DNA of 64,000 bases from Labrenzia sp. R4_2 (GCF_017743865.1 NZ_JAGHRJ010000002.1:310001-374000); one strand, 5' to 3'. Shown: positions 26,743 to 35,379, counted from the stretch's first letter. Notes: a model not told the origin generated them from the letters alone. Numbers and translations: made by a program.

Positions 26743-27210
26743 TCATTTCTCGCTGATCAAATAAGCGCGGCGGGTATGGACGGCGATGGCGTGATTTTTC
26801 AAAGCAGAGCGCCCGACAATCATCGGGAACGTCATGTTTGTTCGATCGGATAAAGAAACATCAATGGTCCAGGTTCGCGTTCCGAACCGCGCCCTGGTGC
26901 GGATGATGATCCGCTCTTCGGGGATACCGCTTGTGTTCTTGATCCACCGGTCAGAATGAATTTTTGCGGTGGCGTAGTGGTCGCCCTGTCCATCCGCGTC
27001 CAACGTCAGAAAACGGACCCAGGGTTCCCCATCCTGTTCAAAGTGTTCGATTTCACTGACATGCAGTGCAGACGTCCGCGCGCCCGTATCAATCTTCGCT
27101 TTTACGCCGAAAAGATCCAAATCAGGCAGGCTGATACGCTCCATCCAGCCAATGATTGTGAGCGGGCGTTCCTTGCACTTCGGCGTGTCCGGTTCTGGTT
27201 TGTCCGTCAT
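26743..27210 (-). CDS. rimB: RimB-like retropepsin-fold protease ('ATP-dependent Zn protease' family)
   Basis: A 155-residue protein of the family long annotated as RimK-associated ATP-dependent zinc protease (PF05618). The catalytic motif KIDTGARTSALH is near residue 40, a retropepsin-like DTGA signature, and GRSALKNHAIAVH is near the C-terminus. In Pseudomonas, RimB is reported to trim glutamate tails that RimK adds to S6. I chose the ATG at 27210 (MTDKPEPDTP); the longer ORF adds an Arg/Pro stretch of no family value. It is the first gene of the rimB–rimK–aspartoacylase run. Confidence 0.85.
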   Translation of the reverse strand: MTDKPEPDTPKCKERPLTIIGWMERISLPDLDLFGVKAKIDTGARTSALHVSEIEHFEQDGEPWVRFLTLDADGQGDHYATAKIHSDRWIKNTSGIPEERIIIRTRARFGTRTWTIDVSLSDRTNMTFPMIVGRSALKNHAIAVHTRRAYLISEK

Positions 27211-27635
27211 TTCATCTATGACCACCCTACTGTTGCAAAGCGCTGCCGGGAGTACAACCCATCTGGGCCGATCAATCCGTGCCGGACGCACACAGAGAGC
27301 CGCTCGCCACCGCAAGTCTGATGCGGCGGTTCACTGCTGTTTGAGTAAAATGATAGTCTTGCCCCAAGGCGCCTACTGCCCAACATCATGTCCATTATTT
27401 GCGATCAACAGCAAGCGAATTCTTTGTTCATTCGCAATAATTTGCAGCGGATAGGCGAAGCTGAGTTTCATGATCAGAAACACGGAACATCCAAATTCGT
27501 CGGTCTGATATTTAGCTGAACAGATTCCCTCTTTTCGAAGCGCGCAGCCCGCAGCGCTTGCTCCAAATTCCAAGTGCGATTGCCGTCGAAATCACCGTTC
27601 CGTTTACGTAAAAAAGAACCTTGCCAGCCGTGAAA
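27211..27635. other. intergenic region between the rim cassette and marR
   Basis: About 425 bases that are more AT-rich than their neighbours. A 66-codon minus-strand frame lies inside (27373–27573), but it has no ribosome-binding site and no family resemblance, so I do not call it a gene. The left part must hold the promoter of the rim cassette, which I could not assign. The right end runs into the marR operator repeats. Confidence 0.5.
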
Positions 27636-27676
27636 TTAGTTCGTATATAAACTAAATTAGTCCATATGCGAACCAA
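27636..27676. promoter_or_regulatory. tandem operator-like repeats abutting marR
   Basis: Two related 20-bp blocks lie one base apart, TTAGTTCGTATATAAACTAA (27636–27655) and TTAGTCCATATGCGAACCAA (27657–27676). The first is an inverted repeat with TTAGTT/AACTAA arms; the second keeps most of the same bases. The second block ends four bases before the marR ATG, so bound MarR would block transcription or initiation. This is the expected layout for autorepression. Confidence 0.6.
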
Positions 27677-27680
27677 ATAG

Positions 27681-28172
27681 ATGTCCAAGAAACTTCGCGT
27701 TTTCTATCTTCTGCAAGTCGCCTATTCGGCTGTGTTCCGCGCGGCAGATCACCGGGCCCGGCAAAACACGGGGCTTACGATCACACAGATCGCCGTCCTC
27801 TTTCTGCTCAATGAAAAGGACGGGCAACCGGTTTCCGAAATCGCAAACCGTCTTTCCATGGGGAAGTCCAGTCTCACCGGGCTGATCGATCGGATGTGTG
27901 AGAAACACCTGGTCAGGCGCAGCCCCTGCCCGGTCGACGGACGTGTGACAAGGGTCTACCTGGAACAAACCGGCCGAACGGCCGCTCAAGACGCAAGCCT
28001 CCACACGCGGCACTACAACGCCGCCCTGCTCGCCCCGTTCACGGAAGACGAGCAGGACGTCATCGACCGCTTTCTCCACCATCTTGCCACCAACGCAGAC
28101 ACCATCATCAACGGACCAAGTGCCGGCCAATCCAACGGGCAGGACAAGGACCAAAACACATCCGCGTTTTGA
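27681..28172 (+). CDS. MarR-family transcriptional regulator
   Basis: A 163-residue MarR-type winged-helix regulator. The DNA-binding part reads ITQIAVLFLLNEKDGQPVSEIANRLSMGKSSLTGLIDRMCEKHLVRR, followed by the wing (PVDGRVTRVYLEQTG) and a C-terminal dimerisation helix. No ribosome-binding site is visible; the operator-like repeats run almost to the ATG, so the mRNA may be leaderless or very short-leadered. The alpha/beta hydrolase starts 12 bases after the stop and is probably controlled by the same promoter. Confidence 0.88.
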   Translation: MSKKLRVFYLLQVAYSAVFRAADHRARQNTGLTITQIAVLFLLNEKDGQPVSEIANRLSMGKSSLTGLIDRMCEKHLVRRSPCPVDGRVTRVYLEQTGRTAAQDASLHTRHYNAALLAPFTEDEQDVIDRFLHHLATNADTIINGPSAGQSNGQDKDQNTSAF

Positions 28173-28184
28173 AGGAGCTGAACC

Positions 28185-29054
28185 ATGAGCACCGTTCAAT
28201 CCCAATCCCTGACCTTTCAAGCAGAAGACAACTGGCAGTTGACTGGGGATCTCTACGTGGGCCCGTCACCGAAAGTCGCCATATTGGTCTCTTCAGGAAC
28301 CGGATTTCCGCGGCGGTTCTATAGGCATATGGCAGCTTACATGGCAGGCCAAGGCGCGGTTGTCCTGACCTATGATTACCGGGGGATCGGCGGGTCCAAG
28401 ACAGCCTCGATTGCCCGCTCCGCGATTGATCTGCCGGACTGGGGCCGTCTTGATATGCCAGCCGCGATTGATGTTTTGGAGGCGCAAGTCCCGGACCGGC
28501 CAATCACGCATCTGGCGCATAGCGTGGGTGGGCACTTTCTTGGCCTGATGCCGAACCACGATAAGATCGCGCGCAATGCTTTTCTTGCGGTCAGCACCGG
28601 ATACATCGGTCATCACGCGGCCCATTACCGTCCAATGGAAGCCTATTTCTGGTGGGGTCTCGGCAGTTATTCCTTGATGCGCCATGGTCAGTTGAAACCG
28701 ATCGGCGGGTGGCGCGGAGAAGCCCTGCCGCCGGAGGTCTTCAAGACCTGGCGCAGGTGGAGCCACAGCCCGACCTACTTTCAAAAGGACTTTGAGACCG
28801 CGCTGGCGCCGCAGCACTATGATCAGGTCCGCTCGCCGATCCGCAGTTGGCTGTTTACAGACGACCCGATTGCGACGCCCAAGGCCCATGAAGTCCTTCT
28901 GGACGCTTATCCGAATGCGCCCAAGTCGCTGACCTTCACCTCCCCGAAAGACCTCAACGTCAAACGGATCGGACATGAAGGCGCCTTCAAACCAGAGTGC
29001 GCGCCCCTTTGGGCCGACGTGTTCGAATGGCTGGCAAACAGCTCAGAACATTAG
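28185..29054 (+). CDS. alpha/beta hydrolase
   Basis: A 289-residue hydrolase of the alpha/beta fold. The oxyanion region is VSSGTGFPRRFYRHMAAYMA, DYRGIGGSK is a family landmark, and the nucleophile elbow HLAHSVGGH contains the catalytic Ser. LFTDDPIATPKAHEVLLDAYP supplies the likely Asp and KRIGHEGAFKP the likely His. AAGGAG lies eight bases before the ATG. It follows marR closely, so it is probably de-repressed by the MarR ligand. The substrate, perhaps an ester or a lipid-like compound, is unknown. Confidence 0.87.
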   Translation: MSTVQSQSLTFQAEDNWQLTGDLYVGPSPKVAILVSSGTGFPRRFYRHMAAYMAGQGAVVLTYDYRGIGGSKTASIARSAIDLPDWGRLDMPAAIDVLEAQVPDRPITHLAHSVGGHFLGLMPNHDKIARNAFLAVSTGYIGHHAAHYRPMEAYFWWGLGSYSLMRHGQLKPIGGWRGEALPPEVFKTWRRWSHSPTYFQKDFETALAPQHYDQVRSPIRSWLFTDDPIATPKAHEVLLDAYPNAPKSLTFTSPKDLNVKRIGHEGAFKPECAPLWADVFEWLANSSEH

Positions 29055-29124
29055 AGCACCAGTCTTTAGGCAGGTCACCGGCAATCGCCCGGCAATCATT
29101 GGTGCTTAATTGTCGGGACCGGTT

Positions 29125-29859
29125 TTATCGCGTGGCGTATTGCCGGATCATGTGGCCGCCGTCGACATCCAGAACATGACCGGTCGTGAAGGTGTTTGCC
29201 ATCAAGAACAATGCAGCTTCCGCAGCTTCATCGACTGTCCCGACCCGGCGCAGCGGGAGGGACTCGCTCGTTGCTGCATACATTTCCTCTCTTGCTGTCT
29301 CCGGCACAGCCGCATAGGCATCAGAGCGGATCATGCCAGGAGACACGCAATTGACCCGCAACCGGGGACCGAGTTCCAGCGCCAGTCCATAGGTGAGGCT
29401 CTCCACGGCTCCGTTGACCGCGCCCAGACCGGAGCAGTTCATTCCGGGCCTCCGGGACAAGACACCACTGAAGAATGTAATCGACCCGCCGTCGCGAAGA
29501 TGTGGCAGCGCAGCCTTCGCCGTCATGTAGGGCCCGAATAATTTTGCATCGAACATGGACCTGAGTGGGTCCTCTTCCAAATCGGAGAACGCTCCGTGGG
29601 CCGCACTCGACGCGGAAATCACCAGATGATCAATCGGACCAAGCCTATCCGCCCATGCCGCTCTGGATGTCGCATCCGTCATATCCAACGGCAGCACGGT
29701 CATACCCGTTCGGCTCTCCGCAACGTTTTCGAGTTTCGCAGCATCCCGGCTGGAAATGGTAACGTCAGCGCCCTGCTTCAGCGCGCTTTCGGCAACAGAG
29801 CGACCGATCCCCGAGCCGCCGCCGACAACCGCTACTCTTTTTCCTTCAAAACTGGACAT
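29125..29859 (-). CDS. atypical short-chain dehydrogenase/reductase
   Basis: A 244-residue SDR with a Rossmann nucleotide site (VAVVGGGSGIGRSVAE) and DMTDA for cofactor binding. The usual active-site Tyr-x-x-x-Lys is not present: where classical SDRs read YxASKAAVExL, this one reads GLGAVNGAVESL, so Leu and Asn occupy the two positions. SPGMIRSDAYAA, the usual loop after the active site, is intact. Such Tyr/Lys-less members occur as a recognisable subgroup. The activity is therefore uncertain. It lies 22 bases after the F420-type reductase gene on the same strand. Confidence 0.85.
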   Translation of the reverse strand: MSSFEGKRVAVVGGGSGIGRSVAESALKQGADVTISSRDAAKLENVAESRTGMTVLPLDMTDATSRAAWADRLGPIDHLVISASSAAHGAFSDLEEDPLRSMFDAKLFGPYMTAKAALPHLRDGGSITFFSGVLSRRPGMNCSGLGAVNGAVESLTYGLALELGPRLRVNCVSPGMIRSDAYAAVPETAREEMYAATSESLPLRRVGTVDEAAEAALFLMANTFTTGHVLDVDGGHMIRQYATR

Positions 29860-29881
29860 GTTGAGCTTTCCTTTTGAGGGT

Positions 29882-30526
29882 TTACCGAATGGCTTTCACT
29901 TCGGGCTGAATGAAATTGAAGACCGTGTGCGGATCCCGGCCCGCGAAAAGGAATTTGATCACAATGGCAGCCGCTGCTTCCAGCTGATAGGCATGCGCGT
30001 TGCTGCCAAGCCGCAGCGGTTCGGAGCCAACATCGGCAATCAACCCGGCAACAGTCTCTTCAATCTCCTCTTCGGACGTATAGAGCGTGACCAGCTGACG
30101 GCCGTCATAGATCATGTTCGGGTCTTCCCAAACGGCGACTTGCGCCATGTTGAAGGCCTTGGCGACATTAGCTCCCGGCAATGCGTCCGCGATCGCCTGG
30201 GTGAAAGACCGGCCATCCTCACGGGTCGTCAAGAAGGTCTCGATGCTGACCGGGTTGTTGATATCAATAACCGTCTTGCCCTCAAAAGCGGCCGGTCCAC
30301 CGGCGTTTTCTATGGCGGAAAACACATCTTCCCAACGTGTTGCCAAAACAATCACGTCTCCAAAATGGACCGCTTCCTGAGCGGTTCCAGCGCGAACACC
30401 AAGGGAGCTAGCTGCGGCTTCAGTCTTGTTCAGATCCCGGCCGGACAGCATCACCTCGTGTTTGGAAGCCCACTTGCCCGCCAAGGCTTTTGCCATTCCG
30501 CCGGCACCAATAAAACCGATGTTCAT
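29882..30526 (-). CDS. NADPH-dependent F420-reductase-like NAD(P)-binding protein
   Basis: A 214-residue protein whose N-terminal Rossmann motif (IGFIGAGGMAKALAGKWA) and following SGRDLNK (a likely NADP phosphate site) match the F420H2:NADP oxidoreductase-like family. ATRWEDVFSAI, KTVIDINNPV and VAKAFNM are typical later landmarks. AGGAG lies six bases before the ATG at 30526. Alphaproteobacteria generally lack F420, so another substrate is likely. It is the first gene of a two-gene run with the SDR and is divergent from a LysR gene. Confidence 0.83.
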   Translation of the reverse strand: MNIGFIGAGGMAKALAGKWASKHEVMLSGRDLNKTEAAASSLGVRAGTAQEAVHFGDVIVLATRWEDVFSAIENAGGPAAFEGKTVIDINNPVSIETFLTTREDGRSFTQAIADALPGANVAKAFNMAQVAVWEDPNMIYDGRQLVTLYTSEEEIEETVAGLIADVGSEPLRLGSNAHAYQLEAAAAIVIKFLFAGRDPHTVFNFIQPEVKAIR

Positions 30527-30613
30527 TTCCATCTCCTGTTGTCTGATGGCTTGAACATGGTGCGGAGGCTGGCATAAATAAAATCGTGAAATTGGATATT
30601 AGGTATAATCTGA

Positions 30614-31513
30614 GTGGATATAAAACAGACCGAGCTTGGGCTTCTCCTCGCCCTGAATGCCCTGCTGGACCATGAGAATGTCTCACTGGCCGCGAAACAG
30701 ATCGGTATCACGCAGCCTGCCATGTCGGCGCAGCTCAAGCGGCTCCGCGACCTCTTCAACGATCCACTTCTCGTGCCGTCCGGCCGGCGCCTTGTTGCGA
30801 CCACGCGCGCCCGCGCTTTGCAAAATGACCTGCGCGCCCATCTTCAGGGCCTGAACGCCTTGGTGCGCGATCACACGGTTTTCGACCCGGCATCGAGCGA
30901 AACAACGTTTCGACTGATCGGGACCGACTATGTCCATGCCGTTTTGGCCGCGCCCGTTCAAAAGATGCTGGCGGCGGAAGCCCCGGGTGCGCGGGCGGCA
31001 TTTTTGGCCTTCGATCCGAAAACACTTTGGTCATCGCTCGAAGCCGAAACGGCAGACCTTGCGCTTGCAACGGGCATGTCTTTGCCGGAGGCAAAAAGAC
31101 AATCAGCGCTCACAGAAGATTTTCAGGTGATCATGTCCAAGACCCATCCTCTTGCGAGACAGCCAATGACACTTGAGGAATTTTGCGCTTTCCCGCATAT
31201 CCTGGTGTCACCGGAGGGCGGTGGGTTCATTGGAGCCACAGACCGTGTTCTCAAAGAGACCGGTCACAAGCGCCGCGTTGCGATCTCGTTGCCGAGTTTT
31301 CTGCTGGCTCCGGCACTTGTGTCCAGCTCCGATGCGCTTTGCATGATGCCGACCCGTCTCGCCAAACTCCACGAGGCCAATGTGGCTTGCAGTCCATCGC
31401 CCTTCCCGTCCCCCGTCTTTGATGTCGATCTGATGTGGCATCCGCGCCGCCAAAACGACCCCGCCCACAAATGGTTCCGCGGACAGGTCCGTCGTTTGGC
31501 GCAAGGTCTTTGA
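30614..31513 (+). CDS. LysR-family transcriptional regulator
   Basis: A 299-residue LysR regulator starting at GTG (MDIKQTELGLLLALNALL), which matches the usual N-terminus of the NodD/LinR-like group. The helix-turn-helix is NVSLAAKQIGITQPAMSAQLKRL. The effector domain runs from about residue 90 to the end. A TATAAT hexamer lies four bases before the GTG, so the mRNA may be leaderless or transcription starts elsewhere. It is divergent from the reductase–SDR pair, with 87 bases between starts, and likely controls them. Confidence 0.88.
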   Translation: MDIKQTELGLLLALNALLDHENVSLAAKQIGITQPAMSAQLKRLRDLFNDPLLVPSGRRLVATTRARALQNDLRAHLQGLNALVRDHTVFDPASSETTFRLIGTDYVHAVLAAPVQKMLAAEAPGARAAFLAFDPKTLWSSLEAETADLALATGMSLPEAKRQSALTEDFQVIMSKTHPLARQPMTLEEFCAFPHILVSPEGGGFIGATDRVLKETGHKRRVAISLPSFLLAPALVSSSDALCMMPTRLAKLHEANVACSPSPFPSPVFDVDLMWHPRRQNDPAHKWFRGQVRRLAQGL

Positions 31514-31601
31514 ACAAGCCTTTGTAAGACTGTGATGGACGGAGATAAGTTCTCGCTCGGCAGACCTCTCTGACCTGGAGTGTCCAGACCGTATACAAAG
31601 G

Positions 31602-32144
31602 CTACTTTGTCGGCCCGCTGCCGACCCGCGCTCTGACACGGGGTCCATCGGCCATACCAAGACATACAACGATTTCATCAGCTCGTGGTGCATCGGCAAG
31701 GCTAACAGTCATTGTGTCAATGTGGTCGAACGACCAAGCCTCGTCCTTGTGGCCAAGCGGCAGATCGACTGCAACACCCATTGCGCCCACTTTGACATTT
31801 GATGGCATCAGGGCCTGACCGCCACCGATTTGGCTCCGCACCGGTTTGCCAAACCTTGGGTGCAACAATGCCGCTCCATGTTCGGCGATGCCGTCAAGTC
31901 CGACAATTGCTGCCTTGCCATAGGACACTGCCGGACCGCCAAGGTTTTTCACAACTTCAGCTGCAAGCTTTTCGCCTAGCATCGCTCCGCTCTCAAAAAG
32001 CGCGGAAAGATCATCCTGCTCCAGACCGGCAAAAGGGTTTTGGATCACGGCCAGCGCCGCACATCGGACCAGTGGCGTAGACACAACTCCAGTTTCATCT
32101 GTTTCAGTCAACTCACGGATTAAAACGGTTTTCCGGATGTGCAT
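31602..32144 (-). CDS. amino acid synthesis family protein (PF06684-like)
   Basis: A 180-residue protein (MHIRKTVLIRELTETDETG) resembling the 'amino acid synthesis' family, whose biochemical role is not established. Landmarks are VRCAALAVIQNPFAG near residue 25, GKAAIVGLDGIAEHGAALLHP in the middle and GGQALMPSNVKVG. I chose the ATG at 32144 because AAGGAGAAACGAA precedes it; the long open frame upstream lies inside the MFS gene in another frame. Its start overlaps the end of the MFS gene by 25 bases, so translation is likely coupled. Confidence 0.82.
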   Translation of the reverse strand: MHIRKTVLIRELTETDETGVVSTPLVRCAALAVIQNPFAGLEQDDLSALFESGAMLGEKLAAEVVKNLGGPAVSYGKAAIVGLDGIAEHGAALLHPRFGKPVRSQIGGGQALMPSNVKVGAMGVAVDLPLGHKDEAWSFDHIDTMTVSLADAPRADEIVVCLGMADGPRVRARVGSGPTK

Positions 32145-33319
32145 TTCGTTTCTCCTTTGACCAGTCGGTCCGCACCCTGTCTCTGAACCAAGCGGAATGC
32201 GAGCGCAGCAGGAACAACTGCAGCAAACAAACACATTCCAAAGATCAGCGCCGCACCCGGGGTCCCAACAGTATCGAAAATTGCGCCAGAAACCGGCGGG
32301 GCCGCGGTCATGATGGCGTAGTAGATGGTGAAAAAGATCCCCATCCCAAAAGCCCTGCGTTCCGGGGCAACAGCCTGGCCGGAAAGTGCCATGATGATCC
32401 CGGCCGGCGCCATACCGATCAGGCCGAAGAGCAAACTCGCGAGAAGTCCGGCAGAGGGAACGCTCAAGAGCACAAGTGCCGCGACGGCGCCCGTCATACA
32501 GATGATCAGAACAACGTCCCTGCGACCGAACCGATCCACGATTTGACCGCATATGGCCCCTGATACGATCATCAACCAGCTCCCAACGCTGATTACGCCC
32601 GCGGCTGCGATACTCGACAAGCCATGCACCTCAAGCATCTTTGGCCCAAAGCTGAGATAGACAACATAGCCTGCGTTAAAGACGGCCCATGCGACGCCCG
32701 CACAAACGATGAGTGCCCATTCCGTTCGCGACAACTGGAATGCCCCTTTTGATGCAGGGCCGCTGTGTGTTTCAGGTGGGCGGTAAAACATCAGGACAGC
32801 GACAGCCGCGAGCGCGCAATAGATGGCAGCGGACAAAAATGGCACCCGCCATCCATGAAGTTCAATGAGCCAGGCATAACCCGCTTGCCCCATTGCGATA
32901 CCAAATGGCCAGCTCATGACGAGGATACTCATCGCGGTTGCGATTTCGCGTCCATCGAACCAATCGGCGACCATCTTGGTAAAGTACAAATTTGCGAACA
33001 GGAAACCCGCCCCTGCCATAAGTCGGCCAAGGGCAACCAGAGTGGGATCATTCGCCAACCCGCACATGACGCCGCCAAGGGCAAGTGCGGCAAGACCGCC
33101 ACCCGCCAGAAGTCTATCCGAAGCGTAACGGCCAGAGAAACCTGCCGGAAGGGCGAGAAACAGGCCAGGCGCCATAAACAGACCGATCAGCAAGCCAATT
33201 TCAGCATAGGCAAGTCCGAAACTCATTGCGAAAGCGTCGCCACTCGACGCCATGGTCTGAAATTGCAGACCGAGTCCGACCCGGGCAAAGAAGAGGAGTG
33301 AAAGCATCCGCCAGCGCAT
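32120..33319 (-). CDS. MFS transporter
   Basis: A 399-residue major-facilitator protein with about 12 hydrophobic segments. The text after TM2 (FSGRYASDRLLAGGGLAALALGG) and before TM8 (DRFGRRDVVLII) fits MFS motif A and its repeat. It resembles the CynX/NimT-like branch that moves small anions or organic acids, but the substrate is not certain. GGAGG lies seven bases before the ATG. It overlaps the PF06684-like gene downstream, which suggests that the transporter brings in what that protein acts on. Confidence 0.87.
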   Translation of the reverse strand: MRWRMLSLLFFARVGLGLQFQTMASSGDAFAMSFGLAYAEIGLLIGLFMAPGLFLALPAGFSGRYASDRLLAGGGLAALALGGVMCGLANDPTLVALGRLMAGAGFLFANLYFTKMVADWFDGREIATAMSILVMSWPFGIAMGQAGYAWLIELHGWRVPFLSAAIYCALAAVAVLMFYRPPETHSGPASKGAFQLSRTEWALIVCAGVAWAVFNAGYVVYLSFGPKMLEVHGLSSIAAAGVISVGSWLMIVSGAICGQIVDRFGRRDVVLIICMTGAVAALVLLSVPSAGLLASLLFGLIGMAPAGIIMALSGQAVAPERRAFGMGIFFTIYYAIMTAAPPVSGAIFDTVGTPGAALIFGMCLFAAVVPAALAFRLVQRQGADRLVKGETKCTSGKPF

Positions 33320-33528
33320 CGCTCACCTCCAATCGGACGCAACAGTGAACTGCTGCACTTGTTTGACCGTCATGACGCTTCTCCTTGCCGCACCATGACG
33401 AAAGGTTATCAAGCGGCACAATTTCCAAGTATCATGCCAATGCAGTATTTTATGCGAAGAGATGCAGTATTAGTCTGACGCGAATGCCGGGGCACTGGCT
33501 GTGTTAATCGGGAAATGGCACGAGAAAC

Positions 33529-34347
33529 ATGAAAAACTCTATGAAGCCGGCGTCCGATATTCTCAGCCCACGTGAGATTGAAATCGCGAGCAGCTATGCG
33601 GACGGTGACACTTATCAAAAGATCGCCGACCGGCTTTGTCTCGCACCGTCTACAGTCCGCACGCACCTTGCAACCGTCTATCGCAAGCTTGAAGTTTCCT
33701 CAAAACTCGCACTGCTTGCCCGGCTGAATGGGGATCAACCCAGCAACGAAGACCAGACGGACCATGCGGCCGTCATATCGGAATTGGCCCTCAGCCTGGA
33801 GGAAGCCTTGCGCCGAGAGCGCACGATGGCTGAGGTTTTAAAAATCATCAGCCGATCACACGGGGATATCGACGCCGTAATGGCCGCGATCCTCGGCTTT
33901 GCCCTGGAATTGTGCGAAGCTGAATTCGGGGTTCTCTTCGAACACCACGGCAACAATCGATTTTCCGCCAGTTTCTATCGTGGCATACCGTCGGCGTTTC
34001 GCGATTGGTTTGACGAACAAGGCGCATTTGCTCCCGGCGCACAAACTGGATTGGGGCGGATGGAACACACCCACGAAGTCATAAACATCTTCGACGTACG
34101 AGCCGAGAAAGTTTACCACACAGATGACCCGCTCCGGCATGCAACAGCCAAGCTGGGCGGTGCCCGATCCTTTGTCGCCATCCCGATGCTGTCCGGCGAC
34201 CGGTTGGTCGGAGCCTTCACAATTTACCGGCAACAGGTGCGCCCGTTCAGCCGCGAGGCTACAGAACTTGCCCATACCTTTGCCGATCAAAGCGTGATCG
34301 CTCTGGAAAATGCCAGAATGTTCAGCGGCTTGCGCTTAGGCAATTGA
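33529..34347 (+). CDS. LuxR-type HTH–GAF regulator
   Basis: A 272-residue protein with an N-terminal LuxR-type helix-turn-helix (LSPREIEIASSYADGDTYQKIADRLCLAPSTVRTHLATVYRKLEV) and a C-terminal GAF domain (FALELCEAEFGVLFEHHG ... FVAIPMLSGDRLVGAFTIYRQ). In most relatives the HTH is C-terminal, or the GAF continues into a kinase or cyclase; here the protein stops right after the GAF helix (ALENARMFSGLRLGN). It may be a one-component regulator sensing a small molecule through GAF, or a truncated larger protein. An internal start at 33541 is also possible. It converges with rpsI. Confidence 0.82.
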   Translation: MKNSMKPASDILSPREIEIASSYADGDTYQKIADRLCLAPSTVRTHLATVYRKLEVSSKLALLARLNGDQPSNEDQTDHAAVISELALSLEEALRRERTMAEVLKIISRSHGDIDAVMAAILGFALELCEAEFGVLFEHHGNNRFSASFYRGIPSAFRDWFDEQGAFAPGAQTGLGRMEHTHEVINIFDVRAEKVYHTDDPLRHATAKLGGARSFVAIPMLSGDRLVGAFTIYRQQVRPFSREATELAHTFADQSVIALENARMFSGLRLGN

Positions 34348-34371
34348 TCTGAGACCTTGGCTTGATACCTA

Positions 34372-34401
34372 CAAAAAACCCGCCGGAGTGATCCGGCGGG
34401 C
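34372..34401 (-). terminator. rho-independent terminator of rplM–rpsI
   Basis: On the minus strand GCCCGCCGGA and TCCGGCGGGT form a strong GC stem with loop TCAC, followed directly by a T-run (TTTTTTG). It lies 32 bases after the rpsI stop and is the expected end of the operon. The plus-strand side has no T-run, so it does not terminate the convergent LuxR–GAF gene efficiently. Confidence 0.85.
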
Positions 34402-34432
34402 TTTGAAGTCTTCGAACCAGTTGGTCCAGCGA

Positions 34433-34909
34433 TTAACGCTTGGAGAACTGGAAGGACCGGCGAGCTTTCGCGCGGCCGAATTTCTTACGTTCAACAACGC
34501 GGCTGTCGCGTGTGATGAAGCCGTTCTTCTTCAGGATCGGACGCAGTTCCGGCTCGTAGTGGGTCAGAGCCTTGGAAAGGCCATGGCGCACAGCACCCGC
34601 CTGACCGGACAGACCACCACCGGTAACGGTGGCAACGATGTCGAACTGACCGTCACGCTCGGTGATCATCAGCGGCTGTTTCAGGATCATCTGAAGGACC
34701 GGACGAGCGAAATACTCGGTGAAGTCCTTCTTGTTGACGATGATCTTGCCTGTGCCCGGCTTGACCCAAACGCGGGCGATCGCGTCTTTACGCTTGCCAG
34801 TTGCGTATGCACGGCCCTGTGCGTCCAGCTTCTGGACATGGACCGGAGCTTCAGGGGCTGCGGTGTCGACCGCGCCGCCCAGTTCTTCCAGGGATTGCAG
34901 CTCAGCCAT
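34433..34909 (-). CDS. rpsI: 30S ribosomal protein S9
   Basis: A 158-residue ribosomal protein S9. The core ([36 protein letters not shown]) and the C-terminus ([24 protein letters not shown]) are diagnostic; the last residues reach the P-site tRNA. A variable N-terminal extension ([23 protein letters not shown]) is typical of alphaproteobacteria. It starts two bases after the rplM stop and ends before a strong terminator. Confidence 0.98.
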   Translation of the reverse strand: MAELQSLEELGGAVDTAAPEAPVHVQKLDAQGRAYATGKRKDAIARVWVKPGTGKIIVNKKDFTEYFARPVLQMILKQPLMITERDGQFDIVATVTGGGLSGQAGAVRHGLSKALTHYEPELRPILKKNGFITRDSRVVERKKFGRAKARRSFQFSKR

Positions 34910-34911
34910 TG

Positions 34912-35379
34912 TTAAGCCCTCTTGCCGTCATTTTTTGCGTTGAGGCTCTTCACGTCGACCAGTTCCGGCGACTGAGCTTCATGCGGATGGTTCGGACCAG
35001 CGTAGACCTTCAGGTTGGACAGCTGCTTGTTGGACAGCGGACCGCCCGGCATCATGCGCTGAACAGCTTTTTCCAGAACGCGTTCCGGGAAACGGCCTTC
35101 GAGAATGCCGCGTGCTGTCCGCTCTTTGATGCCGCCCGGGTGGCCGGTGTGCCAGTAGTACTTCTTGTTGTCGTACTTGCGGCCGGTCAGAACCACTTTG
35201 TCGGCGTTGATGACGATGACATTGTCACCGGTGTCGACGTGCGGCGTGTAGGTCGGCAGGTGCTTGCCGCGCAGATGGTTGGCGATGTAGGCAGCCAAAC
35301 GGCCAACAACCATGCCTTCTGCGTCGATCAAGATCCACTTTTTCTCGACCTCGGCCGGCTTGGCAGAGAAGGTCTTCAT
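34912..35379 (-). CDS. rplM: 50S ribosomal protein L13
   Basis: A 155-residue ribosomal protein L13. Diagnostic text: [56 protein letters not shown], and [19 protein letters not shown]. It is the first gene of the rplM–rpsI operon, with a consensus-like promoter about 90 bases upstream. Confidence 0.98.
   Translation of the reverse strand: MKTFSAKPAEVEKKWILIDAEGMVVGRLAAYIANHLRGKHLPTYTPHVDTGDNVIVINADKVVLTGRKYDNKKYYWHTGHPGGIKERTARGILEGRFPERVLEKAVQRMMPGGPLSNKQLSNLKVYAGPNHPHEAQSPELVDVKSLNAKNDGKRA

Noticed and set aside
27373-27573. 66-residue minus-strand gene in the gap before marR
   Set aside because: No ribosome-binding site, no recognisable fold, and it is in an AT-rich promoter-like stretch.
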